DNA of 32,911 nt from Acidobacteriota bacterium (GTDB lineage: Bacteria; Acidobacteriota; Thermoanaerobaculia; Multivoradales; JAHEKO01), in the NCBI GenBank assembly GCA_029263375.1, contig JAJCXP010000073.1, positions 1-32,911 on the forward strand. The letters are read 5' to 3'. The notes below the pieces were generated by a model. The model saw only the letters and a list, made by a program, of their open reading frames with translations. It did no database searches and was not told where the DNA came from. Position numbers and translations under genes: made by a program. Positions 1-7,714 of the stretch are shown here, piece after piece. Each line of letters begins with the position of its first letter. Position 1 is the first letter of the stretch.

Positions 1-315
1 CCAGCCGCTGCGATCGGGAACATCAACCTCGATCAGGATGTGGTTGGCGCGACTCTCGACGACCAGCTCCTCGACGTCGTCGCCGATCGTGCCGGAGACC
101 CGGACCTGATTCTTGTCCCAACCGCGCACGTGCACCGATCCGGAGGTGTTCTCGATCTCGATCGTAGCGCCCGGAGCCGCGTCGACCGTTCGATCGAGGT
201 CGCGCGAGGCAAGCGCCGCGGGCGCCAGGGCGACGCTCAGCGCCAGCCAGGCGCTCAGGCCGAGCCGCTGGGCGCGTCGAAGCGGAAGGTAGGAAGGTTT
301 CTCGGATTGCATCAT
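1..315 (-). CDS. DUF4097-type secreted envelope protein (N-terminal part, runs off the window)
   Basis: This gene is open from the ATG at 315 to the window edge, giving 105 codons without a stop. The start has a good GGAGG ribosome site (321-325) at 5 nt. The first ~35 residues are a basic n-region and an Ala/Leu-rich hydrophobic stretch ending in APAALA, a typical signal peptide. After it come short beta-strand-like repeats (IEIENTSGSVHVRGW, then VRVSGTIGDDVEELVVE), the pattern of DUF4097/putative adhesin beta-helix proteins. It lies 20 nt downstream of the anti-sigma gene on the same strand, and sigma/anti-sigma/DUF4097 is a recurrent arrangement, so it is probably co-transcribed and part of an envelope response. 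The C-terminus is outside the window, so the family call is moderate. Confidence 0.7.
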   Translation of the reverse strand, partial: MMQSEKPSYLPLRRAQRLGLSAWLALSVALAPAALASRDLDRTVDAAPGATIEIENTSGSVHVRGWDKNQVRVSGTIGDDVEELVVESRANHILIEVDVPDRSGW

Positions 316-335
316 GGTTGCCTCCAGGTCGCTGC

Positions 336-986
336 TTAAACGCCGCTCACCCGCTTCAGTAGTTGTACTTCGTGCTGATACTGCGCGGCGAGCAACATGT
401 TGAGTCGCTGATTGAGCGGATCGTCCTCCAGGGCGGTACGGATCTGACCGATCGCCTGGTCGATGATGCGCATGTTCTCTTCGACCGCCGCCACCGTTTC
501 GGGGGAGAGGCGGTCGGACTGTGACTGCACCGCCGACAGGAGATCCTGGTGGGCGAGCAGCATGCCGTCTTCGGATCGAGCCATCTCGGCCCGGGCTTCG
601 TTTCTTCCCGCGTCGTCCGTGACCTCGGAGTGGGCTGCGGCTCGAGGCGCCTCGTCGACGCCGGTCGGAACCGCCGCCCCGCGCCACAGCCAGAAGCCGA
701 GACCGAGCGCCAGGATCGCGGCGGCAGCCGCCAGCAGCGATGCCGATCGCCACCACCCGGTGGGCTCGAGCCGGTGCTCGATGCCGGCCCAGAGGTCGCG
801 CTCGGGCTCGAGCTCTCTCGGCAGTCGAGAGAGCTCGACACGCAGCGCTTCGAGCTCCTCCGCCTCGGAGCGGCACTCCTCGCACTGCTCGAGATGCCGC
901 TCGAGATAATCGCCGTCCCCGTTGCTCAACCGGCGCTCGAACCGATCGTGGAGCAGTTCCCGGGCGCGGTCGCAGTCGCGGGTCAT
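336..986 (-). CDS. Membrane-anchored anti-sigma factor with zinc-finger (zf-HC2) domain
   Basis: A 216-residue protein. The N-terminus has the zinc-binding pattern of ZAS/zf-HC2 anti-sigma factors: Cys5, His31, Cys35 and Cys38 (HLEQCEEC). A single membrane span follows at about residues 80-101, then a ~115-residue outer domain rich in Ala, Glu and Gln that looks helical. In this family the cytoplasmic zinc domain holds the cognate ECF sigma factor and the outer part senses the signal. Its ATG overlaps the TGA of the sigma gene (ATGA), so the pair is translationally coupled. The outer domain resembles nothing I can name; its long helical end (about residues 150-216) may oligomerise or bind the DUF4097 product encoded next. 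Confidence 0.88.
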   Translation of the reverse strand: MTRDCDRARELLHDRFERRLSNGDGDYLERHLEQCEECRSEAEELEALRVELSRLPRELEPERDLWAGIEHRLEPTGWWRSASLLAAAAAILALGLGFWLWRGAAVPTGVDEAPRAAAHSEVTDDAGRNEARAEMARSEDGMLLAHQDLLSAVQSQSDRLSPETVAAVEENMRIIDQAIGQIRTALEDDPLNQRLNMLLAAQYQHEVQLLKRVSGV

Positions 987-1519
987 CGTTTCAGCACCTT
1001 TCTCAGGAGATTCCGCGCCCGGTGCAGGTGCGCCTTGCTGGTGCCCTCGGCGAGGCCGATCATGTCGGCGATCTCGCGATGTTTGTAGCCCTCGACGTCG
1101 TGCAGGACGAAGACCCTTCTGGCCTGTTGGGGCAGACCGGCGATCGCCTGTTCCAGGTCGACGGCGGCCACCGGATCGCGTCGCCGCTTCGCCGCCAGCA
1201 CCGGTTCGGCGGTCTCCAGGTCCGATGTCCGGCTCTCCCAGCGCTTCCGAGAGCGCATGTCGCCCAGCACGACGTTGACCGCCAGCCGGTGCAGCCAGGT
1301 CCCGAAGGCGCTCTGAGCGCGAAACGAGCCGAGCTTCTGCCACGCCCGGACGAACGAGTCCTGGGTGAGATCCTCGGCGCGGCCCGGATCGGCGACCATG
1401 CGCAGACAGAGGGCATAGATCCGCCCCTGATTCAGGCGGAACAGCTCTTCGAATGCCGCCAGATCGCCGGTCTTGGCGCGGCGGATCAGCTCGGATTCGG
1501 CGGACGGTCCACGACTCAT
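983..1519 (-). CDS. RNA polymerase sigma factor, ECF (sigma-70 family)
   Basis: A 178-residue ECF sigma factor. Region 2 spans about residues 20-92 and includes the core-binding and -10 recognition segment (AEDLTQDSFVRAWQKL, then FGTWLHRLAVNVVLGDMRSR). Region 4 spans about 118-175 with the -35-binding helix-turn-helix (YKHREIADMIGLAEGTSKAHL). The ATG at 1519 lies just ahead of the first conserved helix; an in-frame ATG at 1579 would add 20 unconserved residues. Neither has a strong ribosome site. The frame stays open far upstream, but that part is antisense to the gene at 1688 and does not look like protein. The stop overlaps the anti-sigma start. I could not find a convincing autoregulated -35/-10 pair in 1520-1687. 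Confidence 0.92.
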   Translation of the reverse strand: MSRGPSAESELIRRAKTGDLAAFEELFRLNQGRIYALCLRMVADPGRAEDLTQDSFVRAWQKLGSFRAQSAFGTWLHRLAVNVVLGDMRSRKRWESRTSDLETAEPVLAAKRRRDPVAAVDLEQAIAGLPQQARRVFVLHDVEGYKHREIADMIGLAEGTSKAHLHRARNLLRKVLKR

Positions 1520-1687
1520 CGAGATCTGCGAGCTAGGCGCGAGGGCCGGGTTGCCGATGGCAAGGGTGCATACGGTCATCTCATACAGTTGGATGGCCGC
1601 GAGGCGGCTTCGGTTTAGCCCGCGGACGGGCCAGCCTACCAGTCGCAGAGTCGGGAGAATGGCTCGAGGAGCGAGAGAGGGAAGGAT

Positions 1688-3559
1688 ATGACGGCCGCGG
1701 GGACTCATACAAACAGACCCATGAGAGCGACGCTCACCGGGAACGGCCCACAGGTTCGGTGTCGAGCACCGAGGGTGAGCCTGCCGGCACTGGCCGCGAC
1801 GGCGGTCCTCGGCCTGGCGAGCATCGGCTCGTCGGCGGCAGACGGAGATCCTCGCCGGCCCTGGCTGGAGTGTCGCTCCGCCGTGCGAAACACGAAGGTG
1901 GCGAGCGCAGCCGCCATGACGCCTGGAACGCTGCTGCTGGCAACCCAGGATCCGCCGGTCGTCCACCACGGCTACGACGGCACCCTGCGCTTCCGCGACA
2001 TTGCGGTGCTCGGGGACTTCGAGACGGTGGACTTTCAGATCGACGCTCTCAGCGGGCCGACACTGTTCTCGGTCGAGCGTCAGGAGCGCTTCGTGAGCTC
2101 CCTGGGCGAGGTCGTCAGCCTGTTCGAGGTCGAGGGCACGCTCCAGGAGTGGGTTTCGCTGCCCTGGAACTGGGACATCGATGTCGCCTCTCCGGTGCTC
2201 TTCACGGATCTCCTCTACCTGGGACCGTCCGGCAACCAACGGCCGATCTACATGCCGCTGACCGTGCTGCCCAGGAGCCTGCCGCGCTCGAAGGTTGTCC
2301 GGGTCGACGCCCGGCTCCAGTACGCCAGCAACGTCGTCAACGTCGCCGTGCCCGACTTTCTGGAGCGTCAGCTCGAGCAGCCGGGCGGTGCGGGCTACAC
2401 ACCCGAGGAGGTGATCCGGACGGTCGAGGAGCTCCTTGGCCCGGGCCCCTACGACGAGTACGGCTTCGGCCTCTGGCATCATCAGATGACCCACCCCGGC
2501 GCTTTCCACCAGAACAACCAGCAGGGTGAGCCTTCCTACAGCTCGTTCACCTCGGCGGCGATCCCGGTGCAAGCGCTCTGGCAGCACGAGATCAATCACA
2601 ACTGGAATTTTCGCTATGACCTGCCAGGGCTGGTCGGCTGGGAGGCGCCGTTCGACGGGTTCCACAGCCGGGGCACGGTGGCGGAGGAGCCCGGCTTCCT
2701 CTGCTGCGGCGCCTATCCGGTGCGGCGGATAGCGGGGAAGTGGCGGACGACCTGGATCCGGGATCCGCATCCCTTCCATCCGCTCGAGTTGTTCGCGATG
2801 GGCCTCGTCGGTAGGGAGGAGGTGCCGGAGCTGCGGGTCTTCAAGCGACAGGATCTTCCCGATCATCGGCCGGGCGAAGTCATGCGCGGTCCGAGCCGGC
2901 AGCTCATCGTCGATCGGGTCATCGAGGAGTACGGTCAGCCGGAGCCGGCCGCGAGCAGGGTCTGGCGGGTCGCGCCGGTGATCGTCTCGGACCGGCTGCT
3001 GCCGAAGAAGATCCTCTCCAAGCTGAACTTCTACATGCGCCGGATCGAGGACCCCGACGGCACTGTGCCCGGCTCCTTCGATCGCCTGACCGGCGGGCGG
3101 ATGGATCTGCAGACCACGATCGCCACTGGGGGACGCCGGTCGGCGAGGGCGCCGCGCAGGGTCGCCTACCCGGAGATCGGTACCCGGGAGATTCCGGGCG
3201 TGAGCCTGGAGCGGCCGCTCCTCGGCTGTCTCGAGGTCGGCGAGGCTCTGGTCATCGAAGGGCGCACGGCGCTCGGCACGGTTCCGGACGTGGCCCTGGT
3301 GCCGTCGAATCCGGACAGCGAGCGGGTCGAGGTGGCGGCCACGCCGCTCAGCGGCGGCCGATTCCGCGCCGTGCTGACGCCGGCGGTCGAGGACCTCCAC
3401 CGGGTGGTGATCGGTCCCGTCCTGCCCACCGAAGGAACCGATCGGCGGCGGTCCAAGGTCGACCTGGAGCTGCGGCCCGGTCAGGTTCGTTTCGGTCCGA
3501 TCTACGTCACCTCGGACTGTTCGGTCAGCTCGGCCGGAAGATCCGGTCGTGGGTTCTGA
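1688..3559 (+). CDS. Secreted putative zinc metallopeptidase-like protein of unknown family (HExxH)
   Basis: A 623-residue protein. The ATG at 1688 follows a purine-rich GAGAGAGG stretch at 7 nt. Residues ~30-51 (LPALAATAVLGLASIGSSA) form a signal-peptide core behind a long n-region; an internal ATG at 1721 is possible but has no ribosome site. The middle carries H300-E301-I-N-H304 inside WQHEINHNWNF, a match to the zinc HExxH motif. Candidate third ligands are Glu319, His326 and Glu333/334. A later HPLELFAMGL segment resembles a conserved block of uncharacterised secreted metallopeptidase-like proteins, where the motif usually reads HELGHxW. The last ~120 residues look beta-rich. Activity is inferred only from the motif. 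The last 35 nt overlap the dNTPase gene tail to tail. Confidence 0.6.
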   Translation: MTAAGTHTNRPMRATLTGNGPQVRCRAPRVSLPALAATAVLGLASIGSSAADGDPRRPWLECRSAVRNTKVASAAAMTPGTLLLATQDPPVVHHGYDGTLRFRDIAVLGDFETVDFQIDALSGPTLFSVERQERFVSSLGEVVSLFEVEGTLQEWVSLPWNWDIDVASPVLFTDLLYLGPSGNQRPIYMPLTVLPRSLPRSKVVRVDARLQYASNVVNVAVPDFLERQLEQPGGAGYTPEEVIRTVEELLGPGPYDEYGFGLWHHQMTHPGAFHQNNQQGEPSYSSFTSAAIPVQALWQHEINHNWNFRYDLPGLVGWEAPFDGFHSRGTVAEEPGFLCCGAYPVRRIAGKWRTTWIRDPHPFHPLELFAMGLVGREEVPELRVFKRQDLPDHRPGEVMRGPSRQLIVDRVIEEYGQPEPAASRVWRVAPVIVSDRLLPKKILSKLNFYMRRIEDPDGTVPGSFDRLTGGRMDLQTTIATGGRRSARAPRRVAYPEIGTREIPGVSLERPLLGCLEVGEALVIEGRTALGTVPDVALVPSNPDSERVEVAATPLSGGRFRAVLTPAVEDLHRVVIGPVLPTEGTDRRRSKVDLELRPGQVRFGPIYVTSDCSVSSAGRSGRGF

Positions 3560-4532
3560 GGGCGTAGCGGTCGGTCATGCCGGCGACCACGTCGATCACC
3601 TGCTCGACCACCGGCAGCTCCCGATGGCGGTAGCTCTCGGGCATCTCGTCCGGATGCTCGAGGAGGTAGTCGACCAGGTTGCGGAGCAGCCGGATCGCCT
3701 TCTCCGCCTGCCGCCGGGCCTCGGGTCGCAGATAGACGCGCTCGAACATGAAGGCGCGGAAGCGCTTCATGGCCTCGCGAATCTCGGGGTCCATCGCCAC
3801 CTCGCCGGTGCGCAGGGATTCGTCGATCACCGCGTGGATCATGCGCGACACCCATTCCCGCCCCGGCTCGCCGAAGGTCGCGAGCGAGTCTTCGGGTAGG
3901 TCGGACGGCCGCAGGATGCCGGCGCGCATCGCGTCTTCCATGTCGTGCACGAGATAGGCGATGCGATCGGCGAAGCGGATCACCCAACCCTCCTGGGTCG
4001 CGGGTGGCGGATTCACCTTCCAGGTGTGCGCCCGAATGCCGTCGAGCACCTCCCAGGTCAGATTGAGCGGCTCGAGGATGCTGAGCACGCGCACGCTCTG
4101 CTCCGAGTGCAGCCACTCGCCGTCGACGTAGGGGGTCAGCGCCTCCTCGCCGTTGTGACCGAACGGCGGATGCCCGACCTCGTGGCCGAGGCAGATCGAC
4201 TCGACCAGGGCGTCGTTGAGCCCCAGCGCCTCGGCCAGCGAGCGGCCGATCTGGGTCACCTGGAGCGTGTGGGTCAGCCGGGTGACTACGTGGTCGCCCT
4301 CCGGATTGATGAACACCTGGGTCTTGTGCTTGAGCCGCCGGAACGCCTTCGAGTGCAGGATCCGGTCGCGATCGCGCTCGAAGCAGGTGCGGTAGTCGTC
4401 CGGCTCCTCGGGTTCTTCGCGGCCGCGGCTGTCGGCGGCGCAGGTAGCCGCCGGCGCGAGCAACTCGCGCTCGCGCTGCTCGCGGATCTCACGGGTGATC
4501 TCCACCAGCTTCGGAGAGTTCGACACGACCAT
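3525..4532 (-). CDS. dgt: Deoxynucleoside triphosphate triphosphohydrolase (dGTPase-like, HD superfamily)
   Basis: A 335-residue cytoplasmic enzyme of the dGTPase family, which splits dNTPs to deoxynucleoside and triphosphate. Family hallmarks are present: the RxLxHKTQV segment (about 65-73), RLTHTLQV with metal ligand His88, GHPPFGHNGE (120-129) and ADRIAYLVHD with Asp189. The central motif, HD in essentially all catalytic members I know, reads His117-Glu118 here (LGHEVGHPPFGH; the codon is GAG). Glu could still bind metal, but this is a change at a core ligand. The ATG at 4532 is preceded by an in-frame GTG at 4535; neither has a clear ribosome site. Length is normal for the shorter family members. 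It stands alone, its 3' end overlapping the convergent gene by 35 nt. Confidence 0.87.
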   Translation of the reverse strand: MVVSNSPKLVEITREIREQRERELLAPAATCAADSRGREEPEEPDDYRTCFERDRDRILHSKAFRRLKHKTQVFINPEGDHVVTRLTHTLQVTQIGRSLAEALGLNDALVESICLGHEVGHPPFGHNGEEALTPYVDGEWLHSEQSVRVLSILEPLNLTWEVLDGIRAHTWKVNPPPATQEGWVIRFADRIAYLVHDMEDAMRAGILRPSDLPEDSLATFGEPGREWVSRMIHAVIDESLRTGEVAMDPEIREAMKRFRAFMFERVYLRPEARRQAEKAIRLLRNLVDYLLEHPDEMPESYRHRELPVVEQVIDVVAGMTDRYALRTHDRIFRPS

Positions 4533-4614
4533 CACGGGCCGCCAAGTCTAGCAGCGGTTACACCGGGCGACTGTCACCTCCTCCGAAGCGCCGTACGACC
4601 GACGCCCGTGGATC

Positions 4615-5889
4615 TCAGCGCAGCACGCGGACCACCGCGTCCGTCTTCGTCTGGTCGTCGGCCACCACCGCGACTACCGCCAGGTAGCCGTTGTGGGCGA
4701 GGTCGACGTCGACCCAGAACCCCTCACCCAGCGGGTTCGTCTCCCATCTCAGCCTGCCGGAGCTCCGCGTGTAGGACAGGAGGCGATCTTCCACTCGCAG
4801 GAAAAGAGTGCGCTTCTCGAGCTCGAGGAGCCGGCCCGAGATCTTGTCGCCGGCGAAGTCCTGGCGCCAGCGTTCGGCGCCGCTTCTGCCCGCGAACGCC
4901 CAGAGCGAAAGCGTGTCGTCCTGGTCGTCGTTCTGGCTCCCTGAGGCTCCGACGGCGTAGACGCTCGGTCCGGCGCACAGCAGGCCGCGGGGTGAGTAGG
5001 TCGTCTTAGCCGGCCCTTCGAATGCGTTCTCCCAGATCGTCTCACCGGTCCTCGCCGACAGGGCTCGGATCACGAGCGTCTCGGCCTGTCCGAACGGCTT
5101 GTCGGCTCGCGTGCCGGATAGGAAGACGCGCCCCCGGCAGCCGGCCGTCGACGCGTTGAGCAAGCCCAAGGTGGTGTTGTCCTCGGTGCGTTGCCAGAGA
5201 GGGACTCCCGTCACCGCGTCGAAGGCCTCGATCACGCCCACGTCCTGGCCTGGCCGCTGGACGGAGGTGACCACGAGCAGTCCGTCCTGGACCGCGAGCG
5301 AGGGCACGTGGACAAAGGCGCCGGCGGCGCCGCGATGCTCCCACAACAGCGTGCCGCTACGCGGATCTCTGGCCTGGATCAGGAGAGCGAACTCGGGCTC
5401 GGCCGCCGGCCGCCACACCCCGGCTGTGTAGAGAACACCGTCCGCGAGCCTGCTCACAGCAGCTTCGGACTCGAAGGGTGGGCCCTCCGCCTGCCAGAGC
5501 GCCAGACCGCTCTCGAGATCGAACGCCCAGATCCGCAGGCCGAAACCCGCCGAACCGACCAAGATCACGTTGCCCTTGGCGGCGAACAGTTGCCGGCCGC
5601 CGTTGCCGGAGACCTGCTGCCGCCAGGCGAGCTCACCGGACTCCAACGAGTAGGCACTCAGGTGGGTGATGCGCTCACGACGCTGTTCGCCCGGCTCCAG
5701 CTCGAAGAAGCTCAGGCCGTCGGTAACCAGGAGGCCACGGCTGACGACAACCTGCCGGAGGTTGTCGCGATGTCCGCCCAGGTCGAAGCGGTCCTCCCAG
5801 ACAAGCTCGGCAGGTGGCTGTCCGGCGAGCGAGATGGTTGCCGTCACCAGAAGCGCGACGGGGAACAGGCAGCAGTGCACTCGCAACAT
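4615..5889 (-). CDS. Secreted PQQ-like beta-propeller protein
   Basis: A 424-residue protein with a signal peptide (residues 1-23, ending SLAGQ) and eight tryptophan-docking repeats of the PQQ/BamB type. The repeat Trp residues are at 31, 89, 132, 183, 232, 286, 341 and 382, each usually in a GxxxW context followed by strands ending in a run such as GLLVVTS or GNVILVGS. This suggests an eight-bladed propeller in the periplasm or at the surface. No PQQ-binding or dehydrogenase catalytic residues can be recognised, so it is likelier a scaffold or ligand-binding propeller than an alcohol dehydrogenase. BamB itself is possible, but there is no lipobox and the neighbours are unrelated. The start is well supported by AGGAGG (5896-5901) 6 nt upstream. 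Confidence 0.8.
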   Translation of the reverse strand: MLRVHCCLFPVALLVTATISLAGQPPAELVWEDRFDLGGHRDNLRQVVVSRGLLVTDGLSFFELEPGEQRRERITHLSAYSLESGELAWRQQVSGNGGRQLFAAKGNVILVGSAGFGLRIWAFDLESGLALWQAEGPPFESEAAVSRLADGVLYTAGVWRPAAEPEFALLIQARDPRSGTLLWEHRGAAGAFVHVPSLAVQDGLLVVTSVQRPGQDVGVIEAFDAVTGVPLWQRTEDNTTLGLLNASTAGCRGRVFLSGTRADKPFGQAETLVIRALSARTGETIWENAFEGPAKTTYSPRGLLCAGPSVYAVGASGSQNDDQDDTLSLWAFAGRSGAERWRQDFAGDKISGRLLELEKRTLFLRVEDRLLSYTRSSGRLRWETNPLGEGFWVDVDLAHNGYLAVVAVVADDQTKTDAVVRVLR

Positions 5890-5947
5890 GGCGGACCTCC
5901 TGTGGAGTCATGTCGAGTCCAGTTCGAACTCAGGGAGGAGCAGGGAG

Positions 5948-5976
5948 ACGCTAGCAGCGCCGTCGTGACCCGTCAA
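5948..5976 (-). promoter_or_regulatory. Candidate sigma-70 promoter for the PQQ-like propeller gene
   Basis: Reading the minus strand, TTGACG (5971-5976) is followed after exactly 17 nt by TAGCGT (5948-5953). The -35 box matches the consensus in 5 of 6 positions and the -10 box in 3 of 6, including the key first TA and last T. The predicted start is near 5941, about 50 nt ahead of the ATG at 5889 and upstream of its AGGAGG site. It is a pattern match only. Confidence 0.45.
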
Positions 5977-6013
5977 TCTGGGATCGTTCTGTGAGCGACC
6001 GCCCGTAAGAGGC

Positions 6014-6283
6014 CTACGGCGTACAGTCCAGCGACCCGTCGAGCTCGACGGTCAGTATGCCACCGGCGGTCACCGCGAAGCCGTTCTCGAGCTCGACCAC
6101 GGTCTTGGCCAGTAGATGCACCGGCAGGTGAAGTACTCGCGCAGCCCGTGAGGTCCGCAAGCGGGTAGGGCGCGGTGAAACCGCCGGTGAATGCGCCCGC
6201 AGTGGTGAAGACTCGATAGGTCTCCGGCGACGACCCTGGGATCGGCATCGGACGAGGCCCGCGGTCAGATGGTGCTGTCTCAA
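6014..6283 (-). pseudogene. Possible decayed remnant of a secreted protein's C-terminal end
   Basis: On the minus strand the last ~30 codons before the TAG at 6014 read as a regular alternating beta segment (AKTVVELENGFAVTAGG, then LTVELDGSLDCTP). I recognise this as the style of the C-terminal end of many secreted Acidobacteria-type proteins. Further upstream that frame turns into Arg/Pro/Ser-rich shadow sequence, while another frame reads a more natural ETYRVFTTAGAFTGGFTAPY at about 6160-6225. That pattern fits a frameshifted leftover gene. No start with a ribosome site is seen. It could also be a chance open frame in GC-rich DNA. Confidence 0.3.
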
Positions 6284-6340
6284 TTAGAGAGGATGGGAGC
6301 TGAAGCACTGGAATCCGCTAGACTCGTCCACGCATCGGAT

Positions 6341-7714
6341 ATGGCTGACTCCCCGGGAAGCGCGCGGTGGCTGCCGCGGATCGGCTGGACGCTCGTCCTG
6401 CTGGTCTTCGCCGTGTTCGTATGGGGGCTGAACCGCCGGGCCCGGCTCGAGACCACCGGCGAAGAACTGGTGCGCATGCTGTTCGTGCCCTCGGTCGAGC
6501 AGGGCACCCTGGTGCAACGGGCCGACGATCTGGCGCGCTTCATCCGCGAGGACAGCGGCCTGGTCCTGCGCACCGAGGTGCCGACCAGCTACGCCGCGGT
6601 GATCCAGGCTCTCGGCTCGGGCCAGGCCGATGTCGCCTGGATGCCGGCCTTCGCCTACATGATCGCTCACTCGCGCTACGGCGCCGAGGCCAAGCTCCAG
6701 GTCGTGCGCTCGGCCGACCTGTTCGGCATCGTCGTCACCCGGATCGGCGCCCGCGAGCCGGAATCGCTGGCCGATCTGGCCGGCCGGACGATCGCGGTCC
6801 CGGAGTCGCTGAACCCGGATCTGCGTAGTCTCCTGGTGGCCGAGCTGGATCGCTCCGCCCCGGGTTGGCTCGAGGTGTCGGCGGCCGATGACCGCGAGGC
6901 GGCGCGCATGCTGGTCGAGCGCTCGGGCGCGGTCGACGCCGCGCTCTCGAGCCACGTGCCGTCGGGCGACAACGACTTCGTCGGCGACGGCCGCAAGGAG
7001 CTCGAGTACGAGCGCGCCGGCACTCTGCGCCAGACGCGGGTGGTCTACACGACCCCGGACCCGGTCGAGATCCTCAAGAACTACTACCACGGCTGTGTCT
7101 ACGCTCGCACCGACTCGTCGATCCGCCGGCTCGCCGATCTCAACGGCGCGCGTTTCGCCTTCTCGGACGAGACCTCGACGTCCGGTCACATCTTCCCGCG
7201 CATGCTGCTCGATCGCTCCGGCGTGACCCTGGGGCGGGTCTACTACGCCGGCGGCCATCCGAACGTGATCCAGGCGGTATGGGACGGCAAGGCGGACGGC
7301 GGCTCGGCGTTCTACTCGCCGCCCAATGAACAGCAGCGTCGCGAGGGGGTGTTGGTCGGTGACGCCCGCTACCTGATCACCCGGCGCATGAACGACCAGA
7401 CGGCGCGCGAGGCGCTGGTGCGCGACGTCCGGGTGCTGGCTCTCAGCGACCCGATCCCGAACGACCTGTGCGCAGTGCGCGCCGGCTTCCCGCCCCGTAT
7501 CTGGGAGCGCTTTCAGGCGTCGTTCGACCGCTTCCTCGAGACCCAACTGGGCCAGGACGCCTTCTTCGATCTGCTGGCGGGTGTCGGGGTCACGCGCACC
7601 GATGATTCCGGCTACGACGGGTTCCGTGCGGCGCTGGCGACCGCCGGGATCAGCGCCGAGGGGCTGCTCGAGGCCGAAGAGGCGAAGCTCGAGCGGCGCA
7701 AGGGGGATTCGTGA
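6341..7714 (+). CDS. phnD: PhnD-like phosphonate/phosphite/phosphate ABC transporter binding protein, enlarged
   Basis: A 457-residue periplasmic binding protein of the PhnD family, against about 300 residues normally. A hydrophobic segment at residues 13-30 looks like a membrane anchor, since no lipobox or clear cleavage site follows. Family features are the opening strand and hinge (VRMLFVPSVEQ), SYAAVIQALGSGQADVAW (83-100), the phosphonate-pocket segment SDETSTSG (275-282) and YYAGGHPNVIQAVWDGKADGG (301-321). The extra length comes from residues ~129-249, which include ESLADLAGRTIAVPE, a near repeat of SSIRRLADLNGARFAFSDE at 259-277. The lobe therefore seems to be present twice. The start is uncertain: ATGs at 6269 and 6293 are in frame, but 6341 sits closest to the membrane segment. 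It overlaps phnC by 4 nt. Confidence 0.85.
   Translation: MADSPGSARWLPRIGWTLVLLVFAVFVWGLNRRARLETTGEELVRMLFVPSVEQGTLVQRADDLARFIREDSGLVLRTEVPTSYAAVIQALGSGQADVAWMPAFAYMIAHSRYGAEAKLQVVRSADLFGIVVTRIGAREPESLADLAGRTIAVPESLNPDLRSLLVAELDRSAPGWLEVSAADDREAARMLVERSGAVDAALSSHVPSGDNDFVGDGRKELEYERAGTLRQTRVVYTTPDPVEILKNYYHGCVYARTDSSIRRLADLNGARFAFSDETSTSGHIFPRMLLDRSGVTLGRVYYAGGHPNVIQAVWDGKADGGSAFYSPPNEQQRREGVLVGDARYLITRRMNDQTAREALVRDVRVLALSDPIPNDLCAVRAGFPPRIWERFQASFDRFLETQLGQDAFFDLLAGVGVTRTDDSGYDGFRAALATAGISAEGLLEAEEAKLERRKGDS

Larger units (their letters stand above)
5902..6340. other. Intergenic region between propeller gene and phn-like operon
   Basis: About 440 nt without an intact gene. The left end holds the candidate promoter of the minus-strand propeller gene. 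The middle (6014-6283) holds a possible decayed coding remnant on the minus strand, listed separately. In the right end I see no convincing plus-strand promoter for the transporter operon and no riboswitch-like structure. ATGs at 6269 and 6293 are in frame with the transporter gene but lie in this poorly coding stretch. Confidence 0.5.

Noticed and set aside
1520-1687. Search for a bidirectional promoter between the sigma gene and the HExxH gene
   Set aside because: No -35/-10 pair with acceptable spacing was seen on either strand.
1580-3400. Long open frame extending upstream of the sigma factor on the minus strand (805 codons in all)
   Set aside because: It is antisense to the HExxH gene, rich in Arg/Pro/His, and has no start with a ribosome site. 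GC-rich DNA often keeps such shadow frames open.
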